This document shows positions 34,403 to 44,177 of a DNA stretch of 64,000 nt, piece by piece. Every line of letters starts with the position of its first letter. Position 1 is the stretch's first letter. The DNA is taken from positions 370,173-434,172 of the forward strand of contig NZ_CANMNK010000005.1 in the NCBI RefSeq assembly GCF_947499265.1. Direction: 5' to 3'. Source of the DNA: an uncultured Roseobacter sp. Lineage in GTDB: Bacteria; Pseudomonadota; Alphaproteobacteria; Rhodobacterales; Rhodobacteraceae. The notes under the pieces were generated by a model that had not been told where the DNA came from, made no database searches, and saw only the letters and a program-made list of their open reading frames with translations. Made by a program: the position numbers and the translations under genes.

Positions 34403-35167
34403 TTGAGCAAATTTCACTTAAACACCAGTGGTTGGTTTCTCGTTGTCGCACTCGCTATTACACTCACTTTTTTTGCACCTTACTTTTTTGGTTTACACAA
34501 TTCCTTCAAGGCAATTGATCATGCAATAGGTGAAGCGCACACGCTCACTGTAGATGGATCACGCCGCTCGATCATATCGAGAGGGCAATTTACCTGCGCG
34601 GAACCCGCCCCTGACACTATGTCAGCTTTTGCCACACAACTCGCTTCAAGCATTTCAATGAGCAGTGCATCGAGTAATACGCAAGAAGATGCCGCTAAGG
34701 CGATGATGGATATTGCCTCTGACCCCAAAACGCAGGCATTGTTTCGGCGAACACAAGGAATTCAAGCAATTCGGGACGGGATGTTCCGCCTGTGCGAAGC
34801 AAGAATGAATACTGCTGTTAACGAGGACTTTTATGAAGAGCAAATGACAGATTTGCTGATGACACTAAATTTCATTGTCCCGTTGGAGCTCTGCATAAAT
34901 GCAAGCACCAAGATGGGTGAAATATTTTCACCTCCCGCTAGTGAAATCCTGGAAGACTCAAGGAGCACAGGCGAAAACGACAGCGCAGTCTTAATAGCCA
35001 ACTATATGAACCTTTGTCTAGACATCTCGAAGGAGTATGGCCTAACGCTTGCGCGAAATGCTTCAGAGACCCGCGCCCAAAGAAGGCAAGTCGAATACGA
35101 ACTGAAGGTAGAACAGGCGAAACTTGATGCTTTTTCACGTCGACTAGAAACTGATTCAGAGAACTGA
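34403..35167 (+). CDS. hypothetical membrane-anchored protein, low-GC
   Basis: A 254-residue frame from a TTG at 34403 preceded by AAAGGA. One membrane helix is visible at residues 12-30 (FLVVALAITLTFFAPYFFG). A predicted periplasmic helical region follows with four Cys (FTCAEP, RLCEAR, LELCINA, NLCLDIS), and a charged C-terminal coiled-coil-like stretch (EYELKVEQAKLDAFSRRLE) closes it. The amino-acid pattern and single reading frame support a real gene, but no family is recognised. GC content is below that of lepA next door, whose stop is 11 bp away on the opposite strand. Confidence 0.6.
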   Translation: MSKFHLNTSGWFLVVALAITLTFFAPYFFGLHNSFKAIDHAIGEAHTLTVDGSRRSIISRGQFTCAEPAPDTMSAFATQLASSISMSSASSNTQEDAAKAMMDIASDPKTQALFRRTQGIQAIRDGMFRLCEARMNTAVNEDFYEEQMTDLLMTLNFIVPLELCINASTKMGEIFSPPASEILEDSRSTGENDSAVLIANYMNLCLDISKEYGLTLARNASETRAQRRQVEYELKVEQAKLDAFSRRLETDSEN

Positions 35168-35178
35168 ATATGTGAGCT

Positions 35179-36978
35179 TCAGCCGTCCATCTTCAACGCC
35201 GAAATAAACGCTTCCTGTGGAATATCCACCTTCCCAAACTGCCGCATCTTCTTCTTCCCCGCCTTCTGCTTGTCCAGCAGCTTGCGCTTCCGCGTGGCAT
35301 CGCCGCCATAGCACTTCGCCGTCACGTCCTTGCGCATTGCTGAGAGCGTCTCGCGGGCAATCACTTTGCCGCCAATGGCCGCCTGAATCGGGATTTTGAA
35401 CATGTGGCGCGGGATCAGGTCCTTGAGCTTTTCGACCATCGCGCGGCCACGCTGCTCGGCCCGGTCGCGGTGCACCATGGTGGAGAGCGCATCGACGGGT
35501 TCGTCATTCACCAGGATCGACATTTTTACCAGCTGGTCCTGCCGGTAGCCGATCATCGCGTAGTCAAATGAGGCATAACCCTTGGTCACCGATTTCAGCC
35601 GATCGTAGAAATCAAACACCACTTCGTTGAGCGGCAGATCGTAGACCACCATGGCGCGGGATCCGGCATAGGTGAGGTCCATCTGGATGCCGCGCCGGTC
35701 CTGACAGAGTTTCAGCACATCGCCGAGGTAGTCGTCTGGCACCAGAATGGTCGCCTTGATGCGCGGCTCTTCAAGGTGATCGACCAGCGTGAGGTCGGGC
35801 ATGTCGGCGGGGTTGTGCAGCTCCATCATCTCGCCATCCTTCATGTGGATGTGGTAGATGACGGAGGGCGCCGTGGTGATCAGCTCGATGTCATATTCAC
35901 GTTCGATCCGGTCGCGGATGACCTCGAGGTGCAGCAGCCCCAGAAAGCCACAGCGGAAGCCGAACCCAAGCGCGGCAGAGGTTTCCATTTCGTAAGAGAA
36001 CGACGCATCGTTCAGCGCCAGTTTTTCGATGGCATCGCGCAGGTCTTCGAACTCCGCAGAATCCACCGGGAAGAGGCCGCAGAAGACCACGGGCTGCGAG
36101 GGTTTGAAACCCGGCAGCGCGTCCTCGGTGCCCTTCTTTTCATGGGTGATGGTGTCGCCGACGCGGGTGTCGCGGACCTGTTTGATCGAGGCGGTCAGGA
36201 AGCCGATCTCGCCCGGCCCAAGCTCATCGATCACGGTCATTTCGGGGCGGAAGACGCCGATGCGGTCCACGTGGTGGGTGGAGTTGTTCGACAGCATCCG
36301 GATGCGTTCGCCCTTCTTCAGCACCCCGTCCATGATCCGCACCAGAACGATCACGCCAAGGTAGCTGTCATACCAGCTGTCCACCAGCATCGCCTTCAGC
36401 GGCGCATCACGCGTGCCCGTGGGCGCGGGTAGGTTCTGGACGATGCTCTCCAGCGTTTCCATGATCCCCTGCCCGGTCTTGGCGGAGACCTGGATGGCCC
36501 CGGAGGCATCAATGCCGATGACATCCTCGATCTGCCCGGCCACGCGGTCACAATCCGACGCGGGCAGGTCGATCTTGTTCAGCACCGGCACGATTTCATG
36601 ATCGGCGTCGATGGCGTGATAGACATTGGCGAGCGTCTGCGCCTCGACCCCTTGGGTGCTGTCCACAACCAGCAACGAGCCTTCGACCGCGCGCATGGAG
36701 CGGCTGACCTCATAGGCGAAATCGACGTGGCCGGGGGTGTCAATCAGGTTGAGGACATAATCCTCGCCATTCTGGGCGGTGTAGTTGATGCGCACGGTCT
36801 GCGCCTTGATGGTGATGCCGCGCTCGCGCTCGATGTCCATGCTGTCGAGCATCTGCTCCTTCATATCCCGGTCGGCCACCGTATTCGTGGACTGAATGAG
36901 CCGGTCGGCCAGCGTGGATTTCCCATGGTCAATGTGCGCGACGATGGAGAAATTGCGGATATGTGAAAGCGGTGTCAT
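35179..36978 (-). CDS. lepA: elongation factor 4 (LepA)
   Basis: A 599-residue translational GTPase, standard length. The G1 motif is AHIDHGKST at residues 15-23, followed by [15 protein letters not shown] (switch I), [18 protein letters not shown], and the LepA-specific C-terminal domain ending [20 protein letters not shown]4 back-translocates or remodels stalled ribosomes and assists initiation and assembly. It often precedes lepB, but here it is monocistronic, between the low-GC genes and an unknown plus-strand gene. Confidence 0.98.
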   Translation of the reverse strand: MTPLSHIRNFSIVAHIDHGKSTLADRLIQSTNTVADRDMKEQMLDSMDIERERGITIKAQTVRINYTAQNGEDYVLNLIDTPGHVDFAYEVSRSMRAVEGSLLVVDSTQGVEAQTLANVYHAIDADHEIVPVLNKIDLPASDCDRVAGQIEDVIGIDASGAIQVSAKTGQGIMETLESIVQNLPAPTGTRDAPLKAMLVDSWYDSYLGVIVLVRIMDGVLKKGERIRMLSNNSTHHVDRIGVFRPEMTVIDELGPGEIGFLTASIKQVRDTRVGDTITHEKKGTEDALPGFKPSQPVVFCGLFPVDSAEFEDLRDAIEKLALNDASFSYEMETSAALGFGFRCGFLGLLHLEVIRDRIEREYDIELITTAPSVIYHIHMKDGEMMELHNPADMPDLTLVDHLEEPRIKATILVPDDYLGDVLKLCQDRRGIQMDLTYAGSRAMVVYDLPLNEVVFDFYDRLKSVTKGYASFDYAMIGYRQDQLVKMSILVNDEPVDALSTMVHRDRAEQRGRAMVEKLKDLIPRHMFKIPIQAAIGGKVIARETLSAMRKDVTAKCYGGDATRKRKLLDKQKAGKKKMRQFGKVDIPQEAFISALKMDG

Positions 36979-37024
36979 GGTGAGGATATGTAGGGGTTTT
37001 ACGGGGCGGTCAAGGTAGTGCGTG

Positions 37025-38305
37025 ATGGTTGAGATTACGAACCAAGAAACAGCGCTAAAATGGCTGGAGCAACAGGACCACCAAACTCAGATTTGGTTCG
37101 CAACACGTTGCGCGTTGCGTGCTCTACCGGGCCTCTACAACGACGCCTCGGGCGATCAAGGTGCAGACCTCGCGATTGTTCTTAACTGCTTTCGCGCCGG
37201 AGTGATCGCAAGCGCAGCATCCACCATGCAACCCTTTGATCTCGATGTCCTTGAGGTACGCGCCGCATCGGCCATTGCTGCTCTCAACGCACTTGAGGCT
37301 GACGGTACGCGACGTCAGGATGCCAAATTGGCCAGCAAGAGTGCATTGAATTGCATCGTCTCACCACCCCCCGCTCGACACGCAGCCGAAGCTTTGCAAC
37401 GCTGTTCTCAAGTGGTTGACTATGACCAAATTGGCCCCGTTTCTTTTGAACGCGCCACACAAGATATCGAAGATCCACTCAACTGGGATGTGTTGTGGTC
37501 ATCTGGTTATCCCGACTCCGACGACCCGTTCAGGGAGACTGGTATCCTCGGCGATGAGTGGAGCGATCTGCGCGGCCAAATGGGCCGGGAAGGAACAAAT
37601 TTGGCCTTCTGGATTGAATGGTACCAAGGGATTATGAATGGCGCGCCGCTCCCGTGGGCTTTGATTCAGCGGATTGCGCTCGAAATAAAGGATGACGAGT
37701 GGGACGCTGGACCCAGCGTCGTGGCAAAACGTATCACGGAAATCCGCAAGGAATTTGACGCTGCTCAATCGATTGGGTCGGAAGAAACAGCATCTCAACC
37801 GTCGGAAGCACAAAAGGAAGCCATCGCAAAGCGGATTGCGAGTAACCGCGATGCGATTGCCCTCGCCGTTGCAAGCGTCTTGGAACAGTTGAACGAGTAC
37901 CGCGAACGAGTACGAGGTCTGAACGGATTGGAGCCGGATTATCGTGAAGAGCTACTAAGCTTCATCGACCAGCTGTCGGTAAAGCTATCAGAGCTTATGA
38001 GTATGCTCCCGGATGAAACCGACATCACCATCCGTGAAACCGGTGATAAGGCCGCTAGTTGGCTAAGCCAGTATCGCGCGCTGGTTCCCGGCATAGCGAA
38101 ACGTTATGCCGAACCTGAAAATTTTGCAGAAGCAACAGTGCCTGTTGGGATCATTCTTGGCTGTACAAGTATTGGCGCAATGATAGGCGGTCCGTTTGGC
38201 GCAACGGCGGGCGGCGTCGTCGGCGGATTAATCAGCAATCAGATGAAACCAGGTCAGGCAGCCAAGGCGATCTTGGATAGCTCATCTACATCACCCGACG
38301 CATAG
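37025..38305 (+). CDS. hypothetical protein with WxFWxxWY-type domain and glycine-zipper tail
   Basis: A 426-residue protein. A GTG at 37022 directly precedes the ATG at 37025; I prefer the ATG. The N-terminal half contains [14 protein letters not shown], then [20 protein letters not shown] and [16 protein letters not shown] recall this tryptophan-rich pattern in unassigned Rhodobacterales proteins. Residues 260-350 are helical and charged. The C-terminus has [14 protein letters not shown] and [14 protein letters not shown], a glycine-zipper hairpin that could insert in a membrane. No enzyme motif is seen. It is alone between lepA and the porin, and its GC content is slightly lower than the genome average. 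Confidence 0.72.
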   Translation: MVEITNQETALKWLEQQDHQTQIWFATRCALRALPGLYNDASGDQGADLAIVLNCFRAGVIASAASTMQPFDLDVLEVRAASAIAALNALEADGTRRQDAKLASKSALNCIVSPPPARHAAEALQRCSQVVDYDQIGPVSFERATQDIEDPLNWDVLWSSGYPDSDDPFRETGILGDEWSDLRGQMGREGTNLAFWIEWYQGIMNGAPLPWALIQRIALEIKDDEWDAGPSVVAKRITEIRKEFDAAQSIGSEETASQPSEAQKEAIAKRIASNRDAIALAVASVLEQLNEYRERVRGLNGLEPDYREELLSFIDQLSVKLSELMSMLPDETDITIRETGDKAASWLSQYRALVPGIAKRYAEPENFAEATVPVGIILGCTSIGAMIGGPFGATAGGVVGGLISNQMKPGQAAKAILDSSSTSPDA

Positions 38306-38310
38306 TCTAT

Positions 38311-38357
38311 GCCCAATCTATGATTGGGCAGCGCCCGAACCGCCCCCACGGGGCGGG
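38311..38357 (+). terminator. two adjacent hairpins after the hypothetical gene
   Basis: GCCCAATC-tat-GATTGGGC (38311-38329) is a perfect 8-bp hairpin 6 bases after the stop codon. CCGCCCC-cac-GGGGCGG (38340-38356) follows immediately. Neither has a T-run, so they are likely Rho-assisted terminators or mRNA 3'-end protectors rather than classic intrinsic terminators. Confidence 0.5.
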
Positions 38358-38705
38358 CGCTTCGCTTCCTGCCCCTCGGTTCGGACGCGATACACTAAAT
38401 TGAGCGCACTGAATCTATTGTGCGTCCCCGGGGCTCCGGCTATCCAATCGTGAAACCATTACCCAGACAGTTTCCGAGAATAGCATGCACGCAGGATGCG
38501 GCGGCTCGAACACGATCGCGGCCTGACCCAGCAATTCAGCTCTGCGGTCCCACGGATGCGAAAATTTTACCCTTCATAGTTGAAATTTCTGGGTTTCTTG
38601 AAGAGCATGCGTATAATTTGACAGGACATGTGCGAAATTGCGCAGTGGCACGGCGCGGAGCAATTCTTAAGTCGCTCCTGTAAATCCCTGAATATGAGGT
38701 CTCCA
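38358..38705. other. intergenic region upstream of the porin
   Basis: No gene with a plausible start and composition is visible in these roughly 350 bp. The stretch should carry the porin promoter and 5' untranslated region. I see no known riboswitch or clear operator. Confidence 0.4.
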
Positions 38706-39800
38706 ATGAGCCACTCCCCCTTTCTCCGCACCATTGCCCCCGTCGTCGGTGGCCTGGCCATTGCAGCCCCACAGGTGGCCAGCGCCCAGGACGCGACCTT
38801 CAAATTCTACGGGCAGCTCAACTTTGGCCTTTTCAGCGTCGATGATGGTACCCAGAGCGAAAGCTTCATCACCGACAATGACAATTCCAACACGCGGTTT
38901 GGGGCCATCTGGGAATCCCCGCTCGCCAATGGCGCAAAGCTCAAATTTCATTTTGAAACGGCCGTGGGCCTGAACGGATCCGGGTCCGTGTCGATTGACG
39001 ATACGGATTTGGAATTCGACTGGCGCCGCACCGAACTGCGCAAGGTCGAAGTGGTTTATACGACCCCAACCATCGGCGCGTTCTCCTTCGGTCAGGGCAG
39101 CACGGCCACGGATGGGTTTGCGGAGGCAGATTTTTCCGGCACCTCGGTGATCGCCTATTCCGCGCTGGGGGATCTGGCAGGCGGCATTGATTTCCGACCT
39201 TTGGGCGGTGCGGCATCCGGTGTCGATGTGGGGGACGCTTTTTCGAACTTTGACGGCGCACGGCGGTTCCGCATCCGCTACGACACACCGGACTTCAACG
39301 GGTTTTCGGTCAGCGCCTCCGCGGGCGAAGAGGTCCTGCGCGAGGGCGATGATCGTGAATTCTATGATCTTGGTCTGAAATATGCACGCGATTATGGCGA
39401 CATCAAGGTCGATGGTCGTCTGGGGTACTCCTGGATCGACAGCGACGAAGAGGTCGCATTTGGCTCACTGGCCGTGCTGCATGAGCCGAGCGGCTTGAAC
39501 GCTGCGGTCTCCACCGGACGGCAGCAAGAAGGCGATGACGACTATGTCTATGTCAAACTGGGATACATCCAGAACTGGTTCACGGTCGGTTCGACCGCGC
39601 TTTCCGTTGACGTCTACGAAGGCAATGATTTCGCCATCACCGGATCGGAAAGCTCCTCGGTGGGCCTGGGCGTGGTGCAACGCTTCGATGACCAGAACCT
39701 GGAGGTTTATGCGACATATCGGACCCTCGAATTTACCGAAGCGTCGACGCCTGTCGAAGACATTGACGTGATGGTCATCGGTGCGCGCTGGAAGTTCTGA
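38706..39800 (+). CDS. outer-membrane porin
   Basis: A 364-residue protein with a signal peptide ending VASAQ (MSHSPFLRTIAPVVGGLAIA...). The mature part begins DATFKFYGQLNFGLFSVDDG and consists of short alternating strands. It ends in ...VIGARWKF, with the C-terminal Phe needed for BAM recognition. It belongs to the trimeric alphaproteobacterial porin group with a RRFRIRYDTPDFNGFS strand, known in roseobacters. I chose ATG 38706 because the signal starts there. It allows diffusion of small solutes. No partner gene is adjacent, and an AATTGC...GCAATT hairpin follows about 40 bases after the stop. Confidence 0.88.
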   Translation: MSHSPFLRTIAPVVGGLAIAAPQVASAQDATFKFYGQLNFGLFSVDDGTQSESFITDNDNSNTRFGAIWESPLANGAKLKFHFETAVGLNGSGSVSIDDTDLEFDWRRTELRKVEVVYTTPTIGAFSFGQGSTATDGFAEADFSGTSVIAYSALGDLAGGIDFRPLGGAASGVDVGDAFSNFDGARRFRIRYDTPDFNGFSVSASAGEEVLREGDDREFYDLGLKYARDYGDIKVDGRLGYSWIDSDEEVAFGSLAVLHEPSGLNAAVSTGRQQEGDDDYVYVKLGYIQNWFTVGSTALSVDVYEGNDFAITGSESSSVGLGVVQRFDDQNLEVYATYRTLEFTEASTPVEDIDVMVIGARWKF

Positions 39801-39923
39801 CCCCATCTCTGCGCGCGATCTGACTGGGCGGGCAGGTGAAATTGCGCCTTTTGTGCAATTGCAACCTGGCCGCGCCTGCGGCATAGCTTTAGGAAAAGGC
39901 TAAAAAGCGGGGCATCGGATCAG

Positions 39924-40289
39924 ATGTTGAAGGGGTTTGTAATAGTAGCAGCAGTTGGCCTGATGGTGGCTGGATGCTCCGGCAGGGCGCCTGAACCGGT
40001 GCCTGGGCGTCTCAACATCAGCGATGCAAACACGTTCTCGTCAGGGCCCATTCAATCTGCCTGTCTGATCCAGCGACGCCCCGATGCAACCCCGGAACGC
40101 TGCGGCTGTATTCAGCACGCCGCCAATCGCACGCTCAGTGCGTCACAGCAGCAGCGCGGGCTGCAATACTTCGAAGAGCCCCACCTTTTGCAAGAGGTGC
40201 GCCAGTCCGGCACGCCCAAGAACGAACGGTTCTGGGAGGCTTGGAAGACCTTTGCAGAAACCGCCGGCGCGCTCTGCCGAGGGGTTTAG
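39924..40289 (+). CDS. small conserved lipoprotein
   Basis: A 121-residue protein with a hydrophobic leader and lipobox VAGC at residues 15-18. The mature part has paired cysteines (SACLIQRR and CGCIQHAA) and a helical C-terminus (NERFWEAWKTFAETA). A similar lipoprotein is often labelled arginine transporter in roseobacter genomes, without supporting biochemistry; that comparison is from memory. It stands alone between the porin and the convergent acetyltransferase gene. Function is unknown. Confidence 0.7.
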   Translation: MLKGFVIVAAVGLMVAGCSGRAPEPVPGRLNISDANTFSSGPIQSACLIQRRPDATPERCGCIQHAANRTLSASQQQRGLQYFEEPHLLQEVRQSGTPKNERFWEAWKTFAETAGALCRGV

Positions 40290-40313
40290 GACCACCCCTT
40301 TGTGAGCTTCAGA

Positions 40314-40901
40314 TCACAGCTCCCGCATCCAGAACCGCAACGGCTTGGCCGTCTCTTCTGTCTCGCCCACGTCTTTCCAGGAAAATGACGCGATGACATC
40401 TGGCAGCGGCGCATAGCCCCGTTTGCGCCAAAACCTGTCCAGCGGCCTGTAATCTACTGGTCGTTCTGGATGGTCTTTGGGTCGGATAACCGAACAGAAA
40501 CAGACCCTTGAGTAGTCTAACGCCTGCGCATGTGCTTCGCGGGCATCGAAAAAAGCGTGTCCAACCCCCTGCCCGCGATATGCAGGCAACAACACGCTTT
40601 CTGCGCAATAAAATACCTCCGAAAGCGCCACGCCCGTGCCAGCGAAGGCGCCGGCAAAATCATCCGCGTGATCCGTGAGCGGCGCACCGGTTGCGGCCCC
40701 GACAAGCCGCGCGCCATCAAAAGCGCCCACAACCAGCGCGCCCGCGCTTTCAACGTAGTGGCTCAGGTAAGCTTGCTCATAGGCCGCATCGCCGTCGTAG
40801 AGATAAGGCCAGTCGCGAAACACCTCAATCCGAAGTGCGGCCACTTCCGCCAGCACATTTTTCAGCGCGTCACCGGTCAAAGGGCGGATGTCGAGCGCCA
40901 T
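40314..40901 (-). CDS. GNAT family N-acetyltransferase
   Basis: A 195-residue single GNAT domain. The acetyl-CoA pyrophosphate loop is LPAYRGQGVGHAFFDAREAH (motif A, R/Q-x-x-G-x-G/A), and the family N-terminal half precedes it. The substrate is unknown. It is the last gene of the minus-strand run that starts at murA and begins 4 bp after the NTF2-like gene stop. Confidence 0.85.
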   Translation of the reverse strand: MALDIRPLTGDALKNVLAEVAALRIEVFRDWPYLYDGDAAYEQAYLSHYVESAGALVVGAFDGARLVGAATGAPLTDHADDFAGAFAGTGVALSEVFYCAESVLLPAYRGQGVGHAFFDAREAHAQALDYSRVCFCSVIRPKDHPERPVDYRPLDRFWRKRGYAPLPDVIASFSWKDVGETEETAKPLRFWMREL

Positions 40902-40905
40902 CGCC

Positions 40906-41298
40906 TCAGGATACCTGCGAAATCCAGTCGTTGAGATTGTACCGGGTTGTCACCCGTGTGATTTTCCCATCCGCGAGATCAAAGAACGACCCCGCCGTCA
41001 AAGTATATCGCTGGCCTCTGGCCTCGGGCAGACCATCGTCGGTGGTGATATAGCGACCCTCGACAACATATTCCGCCGCAGCCCGATCAAACTCCGGCGC
41101 CTCAAAGATCACCATATCCACCAGCGTTTCATCATAGCAGAGCGCCATATGGGTGCAGAATTCAGCAAAGGCCTCCTTGCCCAGGCGCACCGTGCCTTCA
41201 TTGACGTGATGGGCCACGTCATCAGAGAGGCACGCCAGCATCGCCGGGATATCCTTGGCATTGAACGCGTCGAAATACTGCTTGACGATATGTGGCAT
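40906..41298 (-). CDS. NTF2-like/SnoaL-type (ketosteroid-isomerase-like) protein
   Basis: A 130-residue cone-shaped alpha+beta-fold protein. The family pattern is IVKQYFDAFNAKDIPAMLACL followed by strands with RYTLTAGSFFDLADGKITRV. The fold is shared by isomerases, dehydratases and binding proteins, and the specific activity cannot be read. It lies 9 bp after the phosphatase gene and 4 bp before the acetyltransferase gene. The adjacent GNAT and this protein may form a late-acquired pair at the end of the murA operon. Confidence 0.8.
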   Translation of the reverse strand: MPHIVKQYFDAFNAKDIPAMLACLSDDVAHHVNEGTVRLGKEAFAEFCTHMALCYDETLVDMVIFEAPEFDRAAAEYVVEGRYITTDDGLPEARGQRYTLTAGSFFDLADGKITRVTTRYNLNDWISQVS

Positions 41299-41307
41299 TG
41301 GGTCCTT

Positions 41308-41769
41308 TCAGATCATCTCAGTCGGTGGACCGAAGCGGGCGATGAGCCGTTCCATGATCTGGTCCCGCGCCTGCCGGTAGCTCACCAGTTTCGCCTCACG
41401 CGTTTCGCCCAGGCCCGTCGGATCAAGGATCGGCCAGTATTCGACGTCCAGATGATAAAACCGCGTCAAATCCAGCGCGCGGCGTTGGGAGGCCGGGCTG
41501 AGCGCGATCACCAGATCAAACGAGCCCAGATCATCGCCCCAGTTTTCCATCTCGTCAAAACTGCGACTGCGGTGCCTGGACAGCTCCACATCCATCTCCT
41601 GGCAGACCGCGATGGAAAACCCGTCGATTTCCATATCATTGGTCACGCCCGCCGATTGCACGTAGGTGCCTGTGCCATAGAGCTTTTTCATGATCCCCTC
41701 GGCCATCGGTGAGCGCACTGCGTTGTGATCGCAACAAAACAGGACCGACTGGGGAAGCTCCTGCCTCAT
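41308..41769 (-). CDS. low-molecular-weight protein-tyrosine phosphatase family protein
   Basis: A 153-residue phosphatase of the LMW-PTP/arsenate-reductase fold. The P-loop C-x5-R is CDHNAVRS at residues 13-20, and the general acid is Asp115 in ILDPTG. The gene abuts the UPF0262 gene with no gap and follows hisD in the murA operon, a placement I recall as conserved in Rhodobacterales. Whether the substrate is a phosphotyrosine protein or a small ester is unknown. Confidence 0.88.
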   Translation of the reverse strand: MRQELPQSVLFCCDHNAVRSPMAEGIMKKLYGTGTYVQSAGVTNDMEIDGFSIAVCQEMDVELSRHRSRSFDEMENWGDDLGSFDLVIALSPASQRRALDLTRFYHLDVEYWPILDPTGLGETREAKLVSYRQARDQIMERLIARFGPPTEMI

Positions 41770-42249
41770 TCAGCCCCCGAAATGCAAAACGCAGATCAGC
41801 GTGAAGAGGCGGCGCGCCGTGTCGGTATCCACCTCCGCCTTGCCTTCAAGGCGTTCTTGCAACACCCGCGAGCCTTCGTTGTGGATCCCCCGCCGCGCCA
41901 TATCGATGGTCTCAATCTGGCTGGGTGGCAACTTCTTGACGGCCTCGAAATAGCTTTCGCAGATCTGAAAGTAGTCTTTCACCACCTGACGGAAGGGCCC
42001 AAGCGACAGGTGGAACTCCGCCGCCTTTTCCGCGCTTTCGGTATTCACGTCAAAGACCAGCCGCTTGTCGCGGATTGCCAGCCCGACATGATAGGGGCCG
42101 TCCGGCACCACACGTCCATCTCTTTGGGGCAGGACAAATGTGTTGTCTTCCAACAGGTCGAACATCGCAACGCGACGTTCCTGTTCAATTTCCGGTGTCG
42201 CAGGTGGCAGGCCGGAATCGTCTAAAATGATCTCAGATATACGGGACAT
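41770..42249 (-). CDS. UPF0262 family protein
   Basis: A 159-residue cytoplasmic protein of the alphaproteobacterial UPF0262 family. The TPEIEQERRVAMFDLLEDN opening and PYHVGLAIRDKRLVFDV strand are characteristic, as is the C-terminal ARRLFTLICVLHF. Its function is unknown, but it is commonly adjacent to hisD. The gene lies 83 bp downstream of hisD and directly before the phosphatase gene. Confidence 0.88.
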   Translation of the reverse strand: MSRISEIILDDSGLPPATPEIEQERRVAMFDLLEDNTFVLPQRDGRVVPDGPYHVGLAIRDKRLVFDVNTESAEKAAEFHLSLGPFRQVVKDYFQICESYFEAVKKLPPSQIETIDMARRGIHNEGSRVLQERLEGKAEVDTDTARRLFTLICVLHFGG

Positions 42250-42332
42250 GGTCAGGATTCTTTACGCGGGTACAAGTCAGTCGACAATCCTTAGCGTAGG
42301 TGCGCGCCCGTGCGCAATGATCAAGAAGACCG

Positions 42333-43637
42333 CTAGCCCTCGTTGAGTTTTCTCAGCCGCGCCGTAACCGACAGACCGTGTGCTTCAAGGCTTTCGGTCT
42401 GGGCCAATACCTCCGCCGCCGGGCCAATGGCGCGCAGCGCGGCGGGCGTCATTCGGGCCAGTGTTGTGCGCTTCATGAAGTCGAGCACCGAAAGGCCGGA
42501 GGAAAACCGCGCCGACCGGGCAGTGGGCAGGACGTGGTTGGGTCCGCCGACATAATCGCCGATGGCCTCGGGCGTCCACTGCCCCAGAAAGATCGCACCG
42601 GCATGGGTGATCTGGGCGCTCAGGCTCTCGGGATCTGCGACGCAAAGTTCCAGATGTTCGGGCGCAATCCGGTCGGTCAGACGCGCGGCTGTTGCAAGGT
42701 CCGGCACCGTGATGACCGCGCCGAAGTCGCGCCAGCTTGGTCCCGCGATCACTCGGCGTTTTAGCGTCTCCAGACGCGTGTTCACCGCGTCGGCCACCGC
42801 CTGCCCGAAAGCGGCATCGATCGTGATCAGAATGGATTGCGCGCTTTCGTCATGTTCGGCCTGGCTCAGCAGATCCAGAGCAATCCAATCGGGGTCGTTG
42901 TCGGCATCGGCAATTACCAGAATCTCGGACGGGCCCGCAATCATGTCGATGCCGACCTTGCCGAAAACCCTGCGCTTTGCGGCGGCGACAAAGGCATTTC
43001 CCGGTCCGGTGATCTTATCCACCGGCGCGATGGATTGCGTGCCATAGGCCAGCGCCGCGATGGCCTGCGCGCCACCGATCCGGTAAACCTCATCGACACC
43101 CGCCAACTGTGCCGCCGCCAAGACCAGCGGGTTCAACTCACCTTCGGGCGCAGGAACGACCATCGCCAGGCGCGGCACCCCGGCAACCTTGGCGGGCACG
43201 GCGTTCATCAGCACAGAGGATGGATAGGAGGCCAGCCCACCCGGCACATAAAGCCCCGCGGCGGCAACCGGCGTCCAGCGCCACCCCAACGTTACGCCCG
43301 TGTCATCTGTCCACTCTTTGTCTTCTGGGCGCTGGTGTTCGTGATAGGCGCGAATACGGTCCGCGGCGAGGCTGAGCGCATCCCGCTGATCCTGTGGCAC
43401 ATTGGCGGCCGCTTCGGCAATTTCTGCGTCAGACACCCGCAAGGTATCTGGTGTCAGACTGAGTCGGTCGAACTTTTGGGTCAGGTCGATAACCGCGGCA
43501 TCCCCCTCCTCACGCACCCGCGCGATGATTGCGGCCACCGTATCATCCACATCTGGGCTGTCCTCACGCTTTGCACTGAGCAGCGCTTGAAAACCGGTTT
43601 CGAAATCTGCGTCGTCGGTGTTCAAAAAAACTGGCAT
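42333..43637 (-). CDS. hisD: histidinol dehydrogenase
   Basis: A 434-residue zinc enzyme that oxidises L-histidinol to L-histidine in two NAD-dependent steps. Hallmarks are GWRWTPVAAAGLYVPGG, the NAD-site GAQAIAALAYGTQ and GPGNAFVAAAKR, AGPSEILVIADAD, and the Zn/substrate residues QAEHDESAQ. Length is standard. It lies in the murA operon, away from other his genes, as in many alphaproteobacteria. It starts 72 bp after the DUF2948 gene. Confidence 0.97.
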   Translation of the reverse strand: MPVFLNTDDADFETGFQALLSAKREDSPDVDDTVAAIIARVREEGDAAVIDLTQKFDRLSLTPDTLRVSDAEIAEAAANVPQDQRDALSLAADRIRAYHEHQRPEDKEWTDDTGVTLGWRWTPVAAAGLYVPGGLASYPSSVLMNAVPAKVAGVPRLAMVVPAPEGELNPLVLAAAQLAGVDEVYRIGGAQAIAALAYGTQSIAPVDKITGPGNAFVAAAKRRVFGKVGIDMIAGPSEILVIADADNDPDWIALDLLSQAEHDESAQSILITIDAAFGQAVADAVNTRLETLKRRVIAGPSWRDFGAVITVPDLATAARLTDRIAPEHLELCVADPESLSAQITHAGAIFLGQWTPEAIGDYVGGPNHVLPTARSARFSSGLSVLDFMKRTTLARMTPAALRAIGPAAEVLAQTESLEAHGLSVTARLRKLNEG

Positions 43638-43709
43638 TTTGGAACCTTTGGCGGATCACCAGAAGAGAATAGTGCCTTCGGCGAGGATATTTGCGGCCAG
43701 AAGAATGGC

Positions 43710-44177
43710 CTATTCGGGATGCTGCGGTGTTTTCTTTGAGGGCGCCTGGTAGGGCTTGGTCACATCTTTCAATGTCACCTCAAGGGCTTCCACGGCGAGG
43801 CGAATGGCACCATCACCGGCCAGCGTCAGCAGAACATGCCCCGCAGGCGCTTCCGTTTCCTCGAAACTGGTCGAGAGGATCGACAGAACCGTATCGGTGT
43901 CCTTGCGATCAATCCCGTTGCTGGCAACGGCGGTGACCCCTTCGAAGACCAGAAGCGATTGCACGCGTTCCGGGGAAGCAACACGCGCGGGTCCTTCCTC
44001 CCACCGGAACCGATTGATCAGCAGCGCAAACCTGTTGGCAGCACGATCCCAGCGCATTTCACCGGTTGGGAATACCGCATCCTGCACCAGCGCCGAGATC
44101 ACCGAGAGATCTTCGGAATCCAGCGCGCCGAGATTTAACGGCGCCTCGCGGCTGTCCTCAAAACGTGCGTCTGTCAT
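43710..44177 (-). CDS. DUF2948 family protein
   Basis: A 155-residue protein of the alphaproteobacterial DUF2948 family. It shows [40 protein letters not shown] and [20 protein letters not shown]. The start ATG at 44177 overlaps the murA stop by 4 bp; the longer frame running up to 44492 is antisense-free murA sequence in another frame and is rejected. Function is unknown. The fixed position between murA and hisD suggests it is needed alongside peptidoglycan synthesis or histidine synthesis, but nothing proves this. Confidence 0.88.
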   Translation of the reverse strand: MTDARFEDSREAPLNLGALDSEDLSVISALVQDAVFPTGEMRWDRAANRFALLINRFRWEEGPARVASPERVQSLLVFEGVTAVASNGIDRKDTDTVLSILSTSFEETEAPAGHVLLTLAGDGAIRLAVEALEVTLKDVTKPYQAPSKKTPQHPE

